Source: Methyloferula stellata AR4 (GTDB taxonomy: Bacteria; Pseudomonadota; Alphaproteobacteria; Rhizobiales; Beijerinckiaceae). Taken from it: a stretch of DNA of 64,000 nt. Shown here piece after piece: positions 28,356 to 41,852 of the stretch. Where the stretch lies: positions 1,008,001 through 1,072,000 of the forward strand of contig NZ_ARWA01000001.1 in assembly GCF_000385335.1 (NCBI RefSeq), in the 5' to 3' direction. A program made the translations under genes and the position numbers. The notes below the pieces were generated by a model. The model had not been told where the DNA came from. It saw only the letters and a list, made by a program, of their open reading frames with translations, and did no database searches. Numbering within the stretch: position 1 is the stretch's first letter; each line of letters starts with the position of its first letter.

Positions 28356-28769
28356 TTATTTGAGGAGTTTCACCAAAGCTTTGCCGGCCTTGCTCTTCAA
28401 TTCCTTGGCAGTCAAAGTGCCGTCGCTGTCCGGATCGGCGGCTTTGAACAGCTTTTCGACAATGCCGAGATATTCGTCCTTGGTGAGAGTCTTGTCGCTA
28501 TCGGGATCGCCGGCCGTGAAATCGCTTTTGCTGACGTGACCCTTGGCTTCCTTGGCGTCGACCGTCCCTTCGCTATCCTTGTCGAGCTTGTCGAAAGTTG
28601 CAGAGGCCGCGGCCTTGGCTTCGGCCAGATCGAGCGTGCCGTCCTTATCGGTGTCGAAGGGGACGGCGGCCGTGGCCGCGAAGGTCGGAACCGAAACCGT
28701 CAAACTTGCGGGAAAAGCGGCAAATGCACAAAGACCAAAACCAATAATCATCTTCCGGCTGTCGATCAT
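28356..28769 (-). CDS. Lanmodulin-like periplasmic EF-hand protein
   Basis: 137 residues. Signal peptide about 1-31 (TFA before Ala), so periplasmic. Four 12-residue EF-hand loops: 39-50 ([12 protein letters not shown]), 63-74 ([12 protein letters not shown]), 88-99 ([12 protein letters not shown]), 112-123 ([12 protein letters not shown]). Loop spacing (12, 13 and 12 residues between loops), the linkers FDKL and FKAA, the YL after loop 3 and the ending AG-ALV-L match Methylorubrum lanmodulin as I remember it. Lanmodulin binds lanthanides with picomolar affinity using Pro at loop position 2 and Asp at 9. Here loops 3 and 4 have the Pro but Thr at 9; loops 1 and 2 have Asp at 9 but no Pro. It may bind calcium instead. 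AGGAG precedes the ATG. Confidence 0.85.
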   Translation of the reverse strand: MIDSRKMIIGFGLCAFAAFPASLTVSVPTFAATAAVPFDTDKDGTLDLAEAKAAASATFDKLDKDSEGTVDAKEAKGHVSKSDFTAGDPDSDKTLTKDEYLGIVEKLFKAADPDSDGTLTAKELKSKAGKALVKLLK

Positions 28770-29011
28770 TTTGAACTCCTTCAGGATTGTTTCTAGGAAT
28801 TTTTTGGAAAAATCCCTTTTTTAAGCTCCATCCGTTTCGACACAGAGATGGAAGTCGCAAAAAATATGGGTGATTTCCATCGAAAGGGAAGCGCTGCCGG
28901 GTCAAATTCGGACAAATACTTCGCACACACGCACTTAATCCCGAATACCCTCCAAGATTTCAGGCTTAATGGTCGCGATCTACCGCATGACTCGTCCGAG
29001 GCGTCTCGGAA

Positions 29012-30550
29012 TCACGCGGCTTGCAATTGGGCGCAGAAATCGCCGCGGTAGGACAAAGCTTCAGCAAGATGCACATGGCCGACCTCGCGGGCTTGATCGA
29101 GATCGGCGATGGTGCGCGCGAGCTTCAAAACGCGATGGAAGCCTCGCGCGGAAAGATGCAGCCGTTCCGACGCGTCCCGCACGAGTTTCAAACCGGCTGC
29201 GTCGGGCCGCGCGACCGCCTCGATGACGGAAGCCGGTGCCGCCGCATTCGAGCCGACGCCCGGCAGACCGAGATCCTTATAGCGCTTGTGCTGGATCGCG
29301 CGGGCAAGCGCGACCCGCGCCGCGACATCGGCGGAAGATTCGGCCGGCGGCGGCAGCATCAGATCGGCGGCGCTCACGGCGGGAACTTCGATCGAAAGAT
29401 CCATGCGGTCGAGCAGAGGCCCCGATAGGCGCGCTTGATATTGCGCCATGCAGCGCCGATTGGGCTGGCGGTTGCAGGCAAAGCCCGGATCGAGCGCATG
29501 GCCGCAGCGGCATGGATTCATCGCCGCGATCAATTGAACCCTGGCCGGATAAAGCGCCCGGTGGTTCGCGCGGGCAATCAGCACCTCACCCGTCTCCAAC
29601 GGCTGGCGCAGGCTGTCCAGGACCTGGGGTTGAAACTCCGGCAATTCGTCGAGAAAGAGCACGCCATGATGGGCGAGCGAGATTTCGCCGGGCAGAGCCC
29701 TTGTGCCGCCGCCGACCAAAGCCGCAGTCGAGGCCGAATGATGCGGTGCCCGGAACGGCCGCCGGTCGGTGAGTTGACCGCCGGACAAGGCGCCGGCCAC
29801 CGAATGGATGAGCGAGACTTCGAGAAGTTCGGCCGCGGTGAGCGGCGGCAAAATCGACGGCAACCGCGCGGCCAGCATGGATTTTCCGGCGCCGGGCGGC
29901 CCGTTCATGAGCAGATTATGACCGCCCGCGGCGGCGATTTCGAGCGCCCGCTTGGCGCTCTCCTGGCCCTTGATGTCGCGCAGATCGGGCAAAAGCCCGG
30001 GCGCTGGGCGCATGGCGGGCTGCGGCCGTACCATCACCTGCGTCCCCCTGAAATGGTTGGCGAGCTGAATGAGCGAAATAGGCGCCAGCACTTCGATGTC
30101 GCTCGAGGCCCAGGCCGCTTCCGCGCCGCAATCCGCGGGACAGATCAAGCCATGGTTGCGGGCATTGGCGGCAATCGCGGCCGGAAGCACGCCGGCGACC
30201 GAGGCAATCCGCCCGTCGAGGCCCAATTCACCGAGTACCGTGAAGCCTTGCAGCGCATCGGTGGGCACGGCGCCGATCGCCGCCATGATGCCGAGTGCGA
30301 TCGGCAGATCGTAATGGCTGCCTTCCTTCGGCAGGTCGGCCGGCGCGAGATTGACGGTGATGCGCTTGGCCGGCAAAGCCAGGCCCGAGGCCGTGAGCGC
30401 CGCACGGACGCGCTCGCGCGATTCCGCCACGGCCTTGTCGCCGAGCCCGACGACGGTAAAAGCCACATTGCCATTGGCGATCTGCACCTGCACATCGACC
30501 GGCCGGGCTTCGATACCCTCGAATGCGACCGTTGCCACCCGGACGACCAT
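29012..30550 (-). CDS. comM: YifB/ComM family Mg-chelatase-like AAA+ ATPase
   Basis: 512 residues. The N-terminal Lon-protease-like fold (EARPVDVQVQIANGNVAFTVVGLGDKAV) is followed by the AAA+ domain with Walker A NGPPGAGKSMLAARLPSIL, PFRAPHHSAS, Walker B GVLFLDELPEFQ and the C-terminal Mg_chelatase region with CRCGH. ComM is a hexameric branch-migration helicase that helps integrate single-stranded DNA in natural transformation. No other competence gene is in the window. Confidence 0.94.
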   Translation of the reverse strand: MVVRVATVAFEGIEARPVDVQVQIANGNVAFTVVGLGDKAVAESRERVRAALTASGLALPAKRITVNLAPADLPKEGSHYDLPIALGIMAAIGAVPTDALQGFTVLGELGLDGRIASVAGVLPAAIAANARNHGLICPADCGAEAAWASSDIEVLAPISLIQLANHFRGTQVMVRPQPAMRPAPGLLPDLRDIKGQESAKRALEIAAAGGHNLLMNGPPGAGKSMLAARLPSILPPLTAAELLEVSLIHSVAGALSGGQLTDRRPFRAPHHSASTAALVGGGTRALPGEISLAHHGVLFLDELPEFQPQVLDSLRQPLETGEVLIARANHRALYPARVQLIAAMNPCRCGHALDPGFACNRQPNRRCMAQYQARLSGPLLDRMDLSIEVPAVSAADLMLPPPAESSADVAARVALARAIQHKRYKDLGLPGVGSNAAAPASVIEAVARPDAAGLKLVRDASERLHLSARGFHRVLKLARTIADLDQAREVGHVHLAEALSYRGDFCAQLQAA

Positions 30551-30819
30551 GCAAACCCCTCAGATCCGCGCTAGGTCAAGGTTAATGAATTTGCTGCATT
30601 CCATCAAGAACAATCAGAGAACATCTAACCAAAATCGTCTGCCGGTTTCACCGATGTCTGCCACGGAATTCTGATTATCCTTTCAAGACAACAGTTTGTT
30701 TCAGCGTCGCTGAAAACCAGCCGTGGCATTTTATTACCCGCGGAGTTGGAACCAAATTCCCTGATGGGCCGTTTTTGGTCTAGCTTGCCTAACGTGCAGG
30801 CGAATGAAAGCGTGCCCAA

Positions 30820-31197
30820 TTGAAAAAAATCCAAGATCTCCACGTCCTCGTCGTCGAAGACGAGGCCATTATCGCCATGTTGATCGAGGACACGCTTCTC
30901 GACATCGGTTGCAAGAGCGTCGAAGTGGCGCCGTCGATTGACCGGGCGCTCGAGGCCCTCGCAGCCAAGAAGCCCGATTTTGCCATCCTCGATCTCAATC
31001 TCCACGGCAGCCGCAGTTATCCCGTCGCGGATGCGTTGCGTGGGCATGGCCGGCCCTTCGTCTTCTTGTCCGGCTATGGCGCCAAGGGCCTCGACGGAAA
31101 CTATAAAAATGCGGATGTTCTGCAAAAGCCGTTTCAGCAGAACGATCTCGAAACAGCTTTGAAGCGGGCCTTGCTCTTGGATGCGGATGCATCGTAA
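30820..31197 (+). CDS. Single-domain response regulator (CheY-like)
   Basis: 125 residues from TTG 30820, the only in-frame start available; the ribosome site is weak. Receiver hallmarks: acidic pair in VVEDEAIIAMLIEDTL, phospho-Asp in FAILDLNLHGSRSY (about residue 57), Thr/Ser position FLSGYG, and Lys in VLQKPFQQNDLE. There is no output domain. It resembles the stand-alone receivers common in Rhizobiales that act in phosphorelays. It is divergent from comM; its kinase is unknown. Confidence 0.85.
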   Translation: MKKIQDLHVLVVEDEAIIAMLIEDTLLDIGCKSVEVAPSIDRALEALAAKKPDFAILDLNLHGSRSYPVADALRGHGRPFVFLSGYGAKGLDGNYKNADVLQKPFQQNDLETALKRALLLDADAS

Positions 31198-31227
31198 CGG
31201 CTGCGGCCGTTGATCTTTCATTTGAGC

Positions 31228-31263
31228 CAAATCATTTCCAAGCGGAATGATTTGCGTTTTCTT
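31228..31263 (+). terminator. Possible terminator behind the lone response regulator
   Basis: CAAATCATTTCC, loop AAGC, GGAATGATTTG (one bulge), then CGTTTTCTT. Fits an intrinsic terminator between the receiver gene and clpB. Confidence 0.5.
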
Positions 31264-31387
31264 CCCTCCCAGCCACTACCAGTTCACGATCACTTGACTA
31301 CATTCGACCTGAGGGCCGCCGTAACGGGGCCCTGGTTGTGTAGCCGCGCGTTCGCCGCTTCGGGGCAGGCGTGGGGAGGGAGAAGAG

Positions 31388-34018
<2,631 letters not shown>

Positions 34019-34308
34019 ACCAAAGGTAGCCGAAGAGCATGGTTCCGAAGGGAGAAAGCCAGACTGCCCAAAAGTTTGGCTTGACTCTTGCTCGGGGTCG
34101 GGCAGGCTAAAGGCGCGATGGGGCTGCTGGAAGAAGCGGCCCCATGTCAGCGACCCACTCGACAGAATTGTTGACCGGAATCGCCTCGCTTTTAGCCCAA
34201 GCTGAGCGGTAATCTGCGCTTTTTCGCGCTCTTGAGCTGGAAAGCGCGGTCTGCTATCGGGAAGTGGGTTTCGCAATTAGAAATATTAGAAATAGAGGAG
34301 AGAAAGAA

Positions 34309-34797
34309 ATGCAGCTGGCTGCGGCCTATGCCGAAAAGAGCGTCGATGAAATCAAGGCAGCGCTCGCTGGCGCGACCTTGCGGGTCTATTCCTGCCCTCA
34401 GCCCAAAACCCCGGATCATCCGATCATCCGGAATGGTTTTCTGGCCGAATTCACGCTCTCATCCCCGGCCTTCAATGGCGACGAGATCCTTGCCGAGCCG
34501 GTTCCGGCGAAGAACGTTGGCACGCCTCTGTTCTCACGCGCGACGACCCCTGATGGCGCAGTGATCGGCGATTTCAGCGCCGGCCCTGGCGATTCCGACA
34601 TCAAGCTGAAGGAAGTGTCCTGCTCCAAGGACGCGATCGTGACGCTCACCCAGCTTCAGATCCGTCCCGGCGTCGACAACGGCAAGCAGCCGCTCTCGCC
34701 GCGCGACAAGATGGTTGAGCAGTTCAACATCAGCCAGCTCTCGCACGAGAACACCTATCACTGGAACCACGACTTCGAAGCCCGTAAGACGAAGTAA
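34309..34797 (+). CDS. Uncharacterised protein resembling a phage structural protein
   Basis: 162 residues from ATG 34309, with GAGGAG upstream; the longer frame start is less likely. The arrangement (IKAALAGATLRVYSCPQPKTPD, FLAEFTLSSPAF, LFSRATTPDGAVIGDFSAG, GDSDIKLKEVSCSKDAIVTLTQLQI) recalls phage virion-associated proteins that read LKIYSG.PA, then DGTTVV.G.VG and DL.L....GQ.V.V. No phage gene is nearby and no signal peptide is seen, so it may be a domesticated gene. A strong terminator follows. Function unknown. Confidence 0.75.
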   Translation: MQLAAAYAEKSVDEIKAALAGATLRVYSCPQPKTPDHPIIRNGFLAEFTLSSPAFNGDEILAEPVPAKNVGTPLFSRATTPDGAVIGDFSAGPGDSDIKLKEVSCSKDAIVTLTQLQIRPGVDNGKQPLSPRDKMVEQFNISQLSHENTYHWNHDFEARKTK

Positions 34798-34832
34798 GGT
34801 TTCCGTCTCCGGCTACGAGCTGGATGCCAATT

Positions 34833-34866
34833 AAAAAGCCCGGTCCAAAAGGCCGGGCTTTTTGGT
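34833..34866. terminator. Bidirectional intrinsic terminator
   Basis: Perfect 11-bp stem AAAAAGCCCGG (34833-34843) / CCGGGCTTTTT (34853-34863) with a 9-base loop. A run at one side and T run at the other let it end transcripts of both convergent neighbours. Confidence 0.9.
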
Positions 34867-34918
34867 TTTCTCTGCGGGCCGGAAACGACCGCTCCGCAGG
34901 CTTTGCGGGCTGGTTCTG

Positions 34919-35164
34919 CTACTTGACCGAGCCGATTTTGATCGGCGCCGTCAGGTCGGCATATTCGACCTTGAGACCGGCCTTGATGACCGCCGCTTCA
35001 TCGGGATACCAGGTCGATTCATGGTCCAGCATGTCGTATTTGTTCAGAACCTGAACATATTTCGACTTATAATCCACTTCGCAGCGCAGACCCTTGCCGG
35101 GATTGTCGGTCGGCCGCATCTTGCTTTCCCAATCGATGAACCAGCCTACGGGTTGGTCGCTCAT
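34919..35164 (-). CDS. Small conserved-looking protein of unknown function
   Basis: 81 residues, MSDQPVGWFIDWESKMRPTDNPGK to APIKIGSVK. No signal peptide, rich in aromatic residues and Lys. I recognise no family. A GGGGATAAAGCC stretch precedes the ATG. It is convergent with the phage-like gene and shares the terminator at 34833-34866. The codon use is like the neighbours, which favours a real gene. Confidence 0.65.
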   Translation of the reverse strand: MSDQPVGWFIDWESKMRPTDNPGKGLRCEVDYKSKYVQVLNKYDMLDHESTWYPDEAAVIKAGLKVEYADLTAPIKIGSVK

Positions 35165-35272
35165 GGCTTTATCCCCTCGAACAATAGCTTCTTGTCGGCC
35201 CGGTTTTAAGCCAGCGGAGGCGTCGCGTCTAGCCTCGCGCCTGGGCCTGAAGGCCGCTTTGGGCGGGTTTGA

Positions 35273-37921
<2,649 letters not shown>

Positions 37922-38498
37922 GATTCATCTGCTTCATGAAAACGTTGCTTTTGCGCCACAAGCGGCGGGATTCCACCGGCTGCTGTCGAAAAGGCCGCAG
38001 CCGCGCACCATAATCTTCGCAAGGTTTATGGCGCTTGCCTCAGTGTGAACTCTTTCGAAAAGGAGGTTCGGAAGGCTGCGTTTGGGGCTTTCGGAGGTGA
38101 TTTTCCCTGTATGGCGGCGTATCGTGCAAGTCCTGCCTCCCTTCGTCCCACGGCGGCCCGGCGGTCCCGCGCGCGAGGCTTGGCAGCCCCCTTCACAAGC
38201 CCTTGTTTTCGGGTGAGAAAGTCATTTCGATGCTCCAGGCCATGGCGATTGCCGTTTGACTCGTCTATCCTGCAAGTTGCAATCTGAGGCGGTCGTTTTG
38301 GTCTTCGTGCGGCATGGACGAGATTGAATCGGGGTCGCCTTTCGGTTTCTTCTTTTCGCGTGATCTCACTTGCGAAAAGTCGCGCAGGCTTTTCTAAAAG
38401 ATCAGGCTCGGGCATCGCGGTTTCGTCGAGGCCTAATCATCGGTCGGCGGGCAAAGAATGGCCCCGCACAAGAGACCTTGTCACGTGGAGCGTCACGC
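37922..38498. other. Intergenic region, no gene seen
   Basis: 577 bases between gyrB and the aminotransferase. Minus-strand and plus-strand frames exist but show no family features and no ribosome sites. No strong hairpin with a T tract was found behind gyrB. It may hold the aminotransferase promoter. Confidence 0.5.
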
Positions 38499-39935
38499 AT
38501 GAGAAACACGCAGCTACACAAGGTTGAGCCAGGCGAAGGAGAACATCAGACCTTCGACATCGGCTCAATGCTCGTAGAGCGTGAGGCTGAACGCTATAGC
38601 CTGCACACGCAGCATCTGAACGAAATGATGGTGCGCGTTCTGCAAACCATCGGCTTCGATGTCGGCTTCAAAAGCGGCCGCGGTCAATATCTCTGGGATC
38701 GCAAGGGCGACCGCTATCTCGACCTGCTGAGTGGCTGGGGCGTTTTCGGCTTGGGCCGCAATCATCCGACGGTGCGGGATGCTTTGAAAACCGTGCTCGA
38801 CGCGGATCTGCCGGGCCTGGTGCAGATGGATCTGCCGCTGCTGGCCGGTCTTCTCGCCGAACGCCTGCTGCGCTACGTGCCTTATCTCGACAAGGTGTTC
38901 TTCGCCAATTCCGGTTCGGAGGCAGTCGAATCGGCGATCAAATTCGCCCGCCGCGCGACCGGCCGCTCAGGCATCGTCTACTGCGACCATGCCTTCCATG
39001 GTCTCTCCTACGGCGCCTTGGCTCTGAACGGTGACAATACGTTTCGCGAGGGCTTCGGGCCCTTGCTGCCCGACTGCCACGAGATCCCGTTCAACGATCT
39101 CGCAGCTCTGGAAAAGGCGCTGCGCACTCGCCAGATCGCGGGTTTCATCGTCGAGCCCATCCAGGGCAAGGGCGTGAATATGCCGGACGACCTCTATTTG
39201 CGCGGCGCCCAGGCGCTATGCCGCAAATACGGCACGCTCTTCATCGCCGACGAGATTCAGACCGGCATGGGCCGCACCGGGCGGTTCCTCGCCGTCGAAC
39301 ATTGGAATGTCGAGCCCGACATGGTGCTCCTCGCCAAGACGCTCTCCGGCGGGCACGTGCCGGTCGGCGCGGTACTGACGCGCAAGGCAGTCTTCGACAA
39401 GGTCTTCACCCGAATGGACAAGGCCGTGGTGCATGGCTCGACTTTCGCCAAGAACGATCTCGCCATGGCGGCGGGTCTGGCGACGCTCGAAGTCATCGAG
39501 CAGGAACGCCTCATCCAAAACGCGGCGAAGACCGGGGCGCGGCTTCTCGCCGCCTTCGAGGCCATGGTGCCGCGCTACGAGCTTTTGAAGGCCGTCCGCG
39601 GCAAAGGGCTCATGATCGGCATCGAATTCGGGCCGCCGAAGAGCTTGAAGTTGAAAGCCTCGTGGACCTTGCTCGAGGCGGCCAATGCCGGCCTCTTCTG
39701 CCAGCTCATCACCGTGCCTTTGTTCAAGGATCACAAAATCCTGGCGCAGGTCGCGGGGCATGGCATCCATACGATCAAGCTTCTGCCGGCCATGATCCTG
39801 ACCGACACGGATTGCGATTGGATCGAGCAATCGTTCGAGCAGGTGATCGCCGACAGCCATAAGGTGCCGGGCGCCGTCTGGTCGCTTGGCAAGACTCTGG
39901 CCGAGAACGCGATCAAGTCCCGCGCGGCGAAGTAG
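38499..39935 (+). CDS. hpnO: Class-III PLP aminotransferase, HpnO-like
   Basis: 478 residues from ATG 38499 (MRNTQLHKVEPGEGEHQTF), with GGAG upstream. Aminotransferase motifs: FFANSGSEAVESAIKFARRATGR, YCDHAFHGLSYGALAL, FIADEIQTGMGRTGRFLA, and lysine in LLAKTLSGGHVPVGAVL. The long N-terminus (DIGSMLVEREAERYSLHTQHLNEMMVRVLQTIGFD) and the FCQLITVPLFKDHKIL segment resemble from memory HpnO, which makes aminobacteriohopanetriol in the hopanoid pathway. No other hopanoid gene is in the window, so the specific call is moderate; the enzyme class is firm. Confidence 0.8.
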   Translation: MRNTQLHKVEPGEGEHQTFDIGSMLVEREAERYSLHTQHLNEMMVRVLQTIGFDVGFKSGRGQYLWDRKGDRYLDLLSGWGVFGLGRNHPTVRDALKTVLDADLPGLVQMDLPLLAGLLAERLLRYVPYLDKVFFANSGSEAVESAIKFARRATGRSGIVYCDHAFHGLSYGALALNGDNTFREGFGPLLPDCHEIPFNDLAALEKALRTRQIAGFIVEPIQGKGVNMPDDLYLRGAQALCRKYGTLFIADEIQTGMGRTGRFLAVEHWNVEPDMVLLAKTLSGGHVPVGAVLTRKAVFDKVFTRMDKAVVHGSTFAKNDLAMAAGLATLEVIEQERLIQNAAKTGARLLAAFEAMVPRYELLKAVRGKGLMIGIEFGPPKSLKLKASWTLLEAANAGLFCQLITVPLFKDHKILAQVAGHGIHTIKLLPAMILTDTDCDWIEQSFEQVIADSHKVPGAVWSLGKTLAENAIKSRAAK

Positions 39936-39947
39936 GACCGGCTCGTC

Positions 39948-40358
39948 CTATTTCGCCGGAACCGGGCAGCACAAGTCGCCCTCTTCGCATTTGAGGTAAT
40001 ATTTGAGCACCTCGACGCGTTTGCTCGTCACGCCTTCTTTGCACTCCGACATAATCATCGGATAGACCGTGCCTTGCGCAACGCCGGAGGCGGCGAATGT
40101 GCATTCGGCGTCCCGGAAGGCGAGCCAGGCCTTCTCTGCCCCGACCAGAAGTTTGAGCGTGTCCGCATCGCCCTTCAGGCGCTCGCTGATCTGTTTGTAA
40201 AGGCTGTTCAGCTCGGCATCCGCTTTCATGTAAGATTCATTGGCGCAAATATTCATCGTCGTCTGGTCGCGCTGGCCATTTGGACTGCAGTCCGTCGCCT
40301 GAGCGGGTCCGAGAGGGAGGGCCGTGAGAAATCCTATGAATGCAAATGAAAGGCGCAT
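39948..40358 (-). CDS. Secreted LprI/DUF1311 family protein
   Basis: 136 residues. Signal peptide about 1-21 (AQA before Thr-Asp-Cys). The core QTTMNICANESYMKADAELNSLYKQISERL, VGAEKAWLAFRDAECTF and MIMSECKEGVTSKRVEVLKYYL matches DUF1311, the domain of the lysozyme inhibitor LprI. Six or more Cys suggest disulfides, with CEEGDLCC at the end. Probably periplasmic, possibly protecting the wall from lysozyme. Confidence 0.85.
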   Translation of the reverse strand: MRLSFAFIGFLTALPLGPAQATDCSPNGQRDQTTMNICANESYMKADAELNSLYKQISERLKGDADTLKLLVGAEKAWLAFRDAECTFAASGVAQGTVYPMIMSECKEGVTSKRVEVLKYYLKCEEGDLCCPVPAK

Positions 40359-40606
40359 GACGATTTTCCTTTGAAATGGAGGCTCAACCGGGATCGCTTT
40401 GGCCCGAGTTCAGCCGGTTTCAGTCATGAGTGGCAAGAGCCTGCGGAAAGGTTCACGCTCGGTTCTAGCCTGAGGCCTGAACGACGGCCGCTTGTGTCGC
40501 CTCCCACATTGCGCTATATGCAGCGCTCCGCCGCCAATGTAGATTTAATGTCGCGCCAAATGCCTGTTTCCAATGGGCTTTGCGACAGGGTCAGAAGGTC
40601 AGTTCT

Positions 40607-40837
40607 ATGAAAGCCGATATCCATCCGCAATATCACCTGATCAAAGTCGTGATGACGGACGGGACCGAATTCATGACCCGCTCGACCTATGGCAGCGAGG
40701 GCGACACGCTGAACCTCGACATCGATCCCAAGACCCATCCGGCCTGGACCGGCGGCTCGCAGCAATTGCTCGACCGCGGCGGCCGCCTGTCGCGCTTCAA
40801 CTCGCGCTTCGGCAACATGGCCTTCGGGAAGAAGTAA
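40607..40837 (+). CDS. rpmE: 50S ribosomal protein L31
   Basis: 76 residues from ATG 40607 ([29 protein letters not shown]). The 5' in-frame extension is not L31-like. The Cys residues of the zinc-binding form are absent, so this is the Cys-free type. [26 protein letters not shown] is the conserved alphaproteobacterial ending. AGAAGG lies upstream. Confidence 0.96.
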   Translation: MKADIHPQYHLIKVVMTDGTEFMTRSTYGSEGDTLNLDIDPKTHPAWTGGSQQLLDRGGRLSRFNSRFGNMAFGKK

Positions 40838-40856
40838 GCGCGGCGCGGCGAGCGAA

Positions 40857-40980
40857 CCTTCTCCCTGTGGGAGAAGGTGCCGCCGGAGGCAGCGGATGAG
40901 GGGTTACAATTTCTGAACTGAGGACCGAAACCCCTCGCCCGGTCAGCTCCGCTGACCGCCCTCTCCCACAGGGAGAGGGT
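40857..40980. repeat. REP-type element, two inverted copies (family B)
   Basis: Copy 1: CCTTCTCCCTGTGGGAGAAGG, then GCCGCCGGAGGCAGCGGATGAGG. Copy 2 is the inverse: CCCTCGCCCGGTCAGCTCCG and CCCTCTCCCACAGGGAGAGGG. It sits between convergent rpmE and engB. A related pair is at 41711-41847. Confidence 0.8.
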
Positions 40981-41017
40981 GTGCACGACGCCGCTTAACG
41001 CCTCATCTCAATTGAAT

Positions 41018-41695
41018 CTAAAATCCCCGCTCGGCCAAAAGCCGCGCAATCGCTTCGCGCAGCTCGGCGATGCCTTCGCCGGTCTGCGACGATGTGAAGA
41101 TCACTTGCGGGAAAGCCGCCGGCCTCTTGCTGATTGCGTCTATCGTGCGTGCCAGGCATTGCGCGGCATCCGAGGGTTTCACCTCGTCGCGCTTCGTCAA
41201 GACGATCTGATAGGACACGGCGGACTTATCGAGGAGATCGAGCATCTCGTCGTCGATCGCCTTCAATCCATGCCGGCCATCGATGAGGACGAAGACCCGC
41301 AACAGCGTCGGCCGTCCGCGCAGATAGTTCTGCATGAGCTTCGTCCAGGCCGCAACCTTCTCCTTGCCCGCCGCCGCATAGCCATAGCCTGGCATATCGA
41401 CAAGCCGCAGTCGCGCCGCCTCCACCGTTCCGCTTAAAGCAAAGAAGTTCAATTCGCGCGTACGGCCCGGCGTATTCGACGTCCGGGCGAGCGCCTTGCG
41501 ATTGGTGAGTGCGTTCAAAAGCGAGGATTTGCCGACATTGGAGCGGCCGGCAAAGGCGATCTCGGGCGCGCCTTGCGGCGGCAGATTGCCCAAGCTTGGC
41601 GCCGCCCATATGAAATCGCATTCGCCGGCAAAAAGCTTGCGGCCGATCTCATGAAAATCGTCTTCGAGCTTTGCTCCGTCCGTTTCCAAGATCAT
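41018..41695 (-). CDS. engB: Ribosome biogenesis GTPase EngB (YsxC/YihA)
   Basis: 225 residues from ATG 41695 (MILETDGAKLEDDFHEIGRKL). The frame stays open another 29 codons into a family-B repeat, which is not coding. G1 FAGRSNVGKSSLLNAL, G2/switch TSNTPGRTRELNFF, G3 VDMPGYGYA and G4 VLTKRDEVKPSD are complete. It helps assemble the 50S subunit. It lies downstream of yidC in the same direction, the usual rpmH-rnpA-yidC-engB order. Confidence 0.96.
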   Translation of the reverse strand: MILETDGAKLEDDFHEIGRKLFAGECDFIWAAPSLGNLPPQGAPEIAFAGRSNVGKSSLLNALTNRKALARTSNTPGRTRELNFFALSGTVEAARLRLVDMPGYGYAAAGKEKVAAWTKLMQNYLRGRPTLLRVFVLIDGRHGLKAIDDEMLDLLDKSAVSYQIVLTKRDEVKPSDAAQCLARTIDAISKRPAAFPQVIFTSSQTGEGIAELREAIARLLAERGF

Positions 41696-41710
41696 ACCTT
41701 GCACGGTTCG

Positions 41711-41847
41711 CCCTTCTCCCGCTTGCGGGAGAAGGTGGGTGGCCCTCGCCTCAGCGAGGGTCGGATGAGGGGACGTCATCAATATGCACCAACCCTCATC
41801 CGTCGCCGCTTTGCGTCGACACCTTCTCCCGCAAGCGGGAGAAGGAA
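41711..41847. repeat. REP-type element, two inverted copies (family B)
   Basis: Copy 1 (41711-41772): CCCTTCTCCCGCTTGCGGGA, then GTCGGATGAGGGG. Copy 2 (41792-41847): the inverse, CCCTCATCCGTCGCC to CTTCTCCCGCAAGCGGGAGA. It sits between yidC and engB. Confidence 0.8.
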
Positions 41848-41852
41848 GAGTT

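Noticed and set aside
31280-31330. Sigma-32 promoter of clpB
   Set aside because: A CTTGAC is present but no matching -10 element at a proper distance; not listed as a feature.
38026-38415. Minus-strand frame of 129 codons in the gyrB-hpnO gap
   Set aside because: No ribosome site, family likeness or codon pattern of a real gene.
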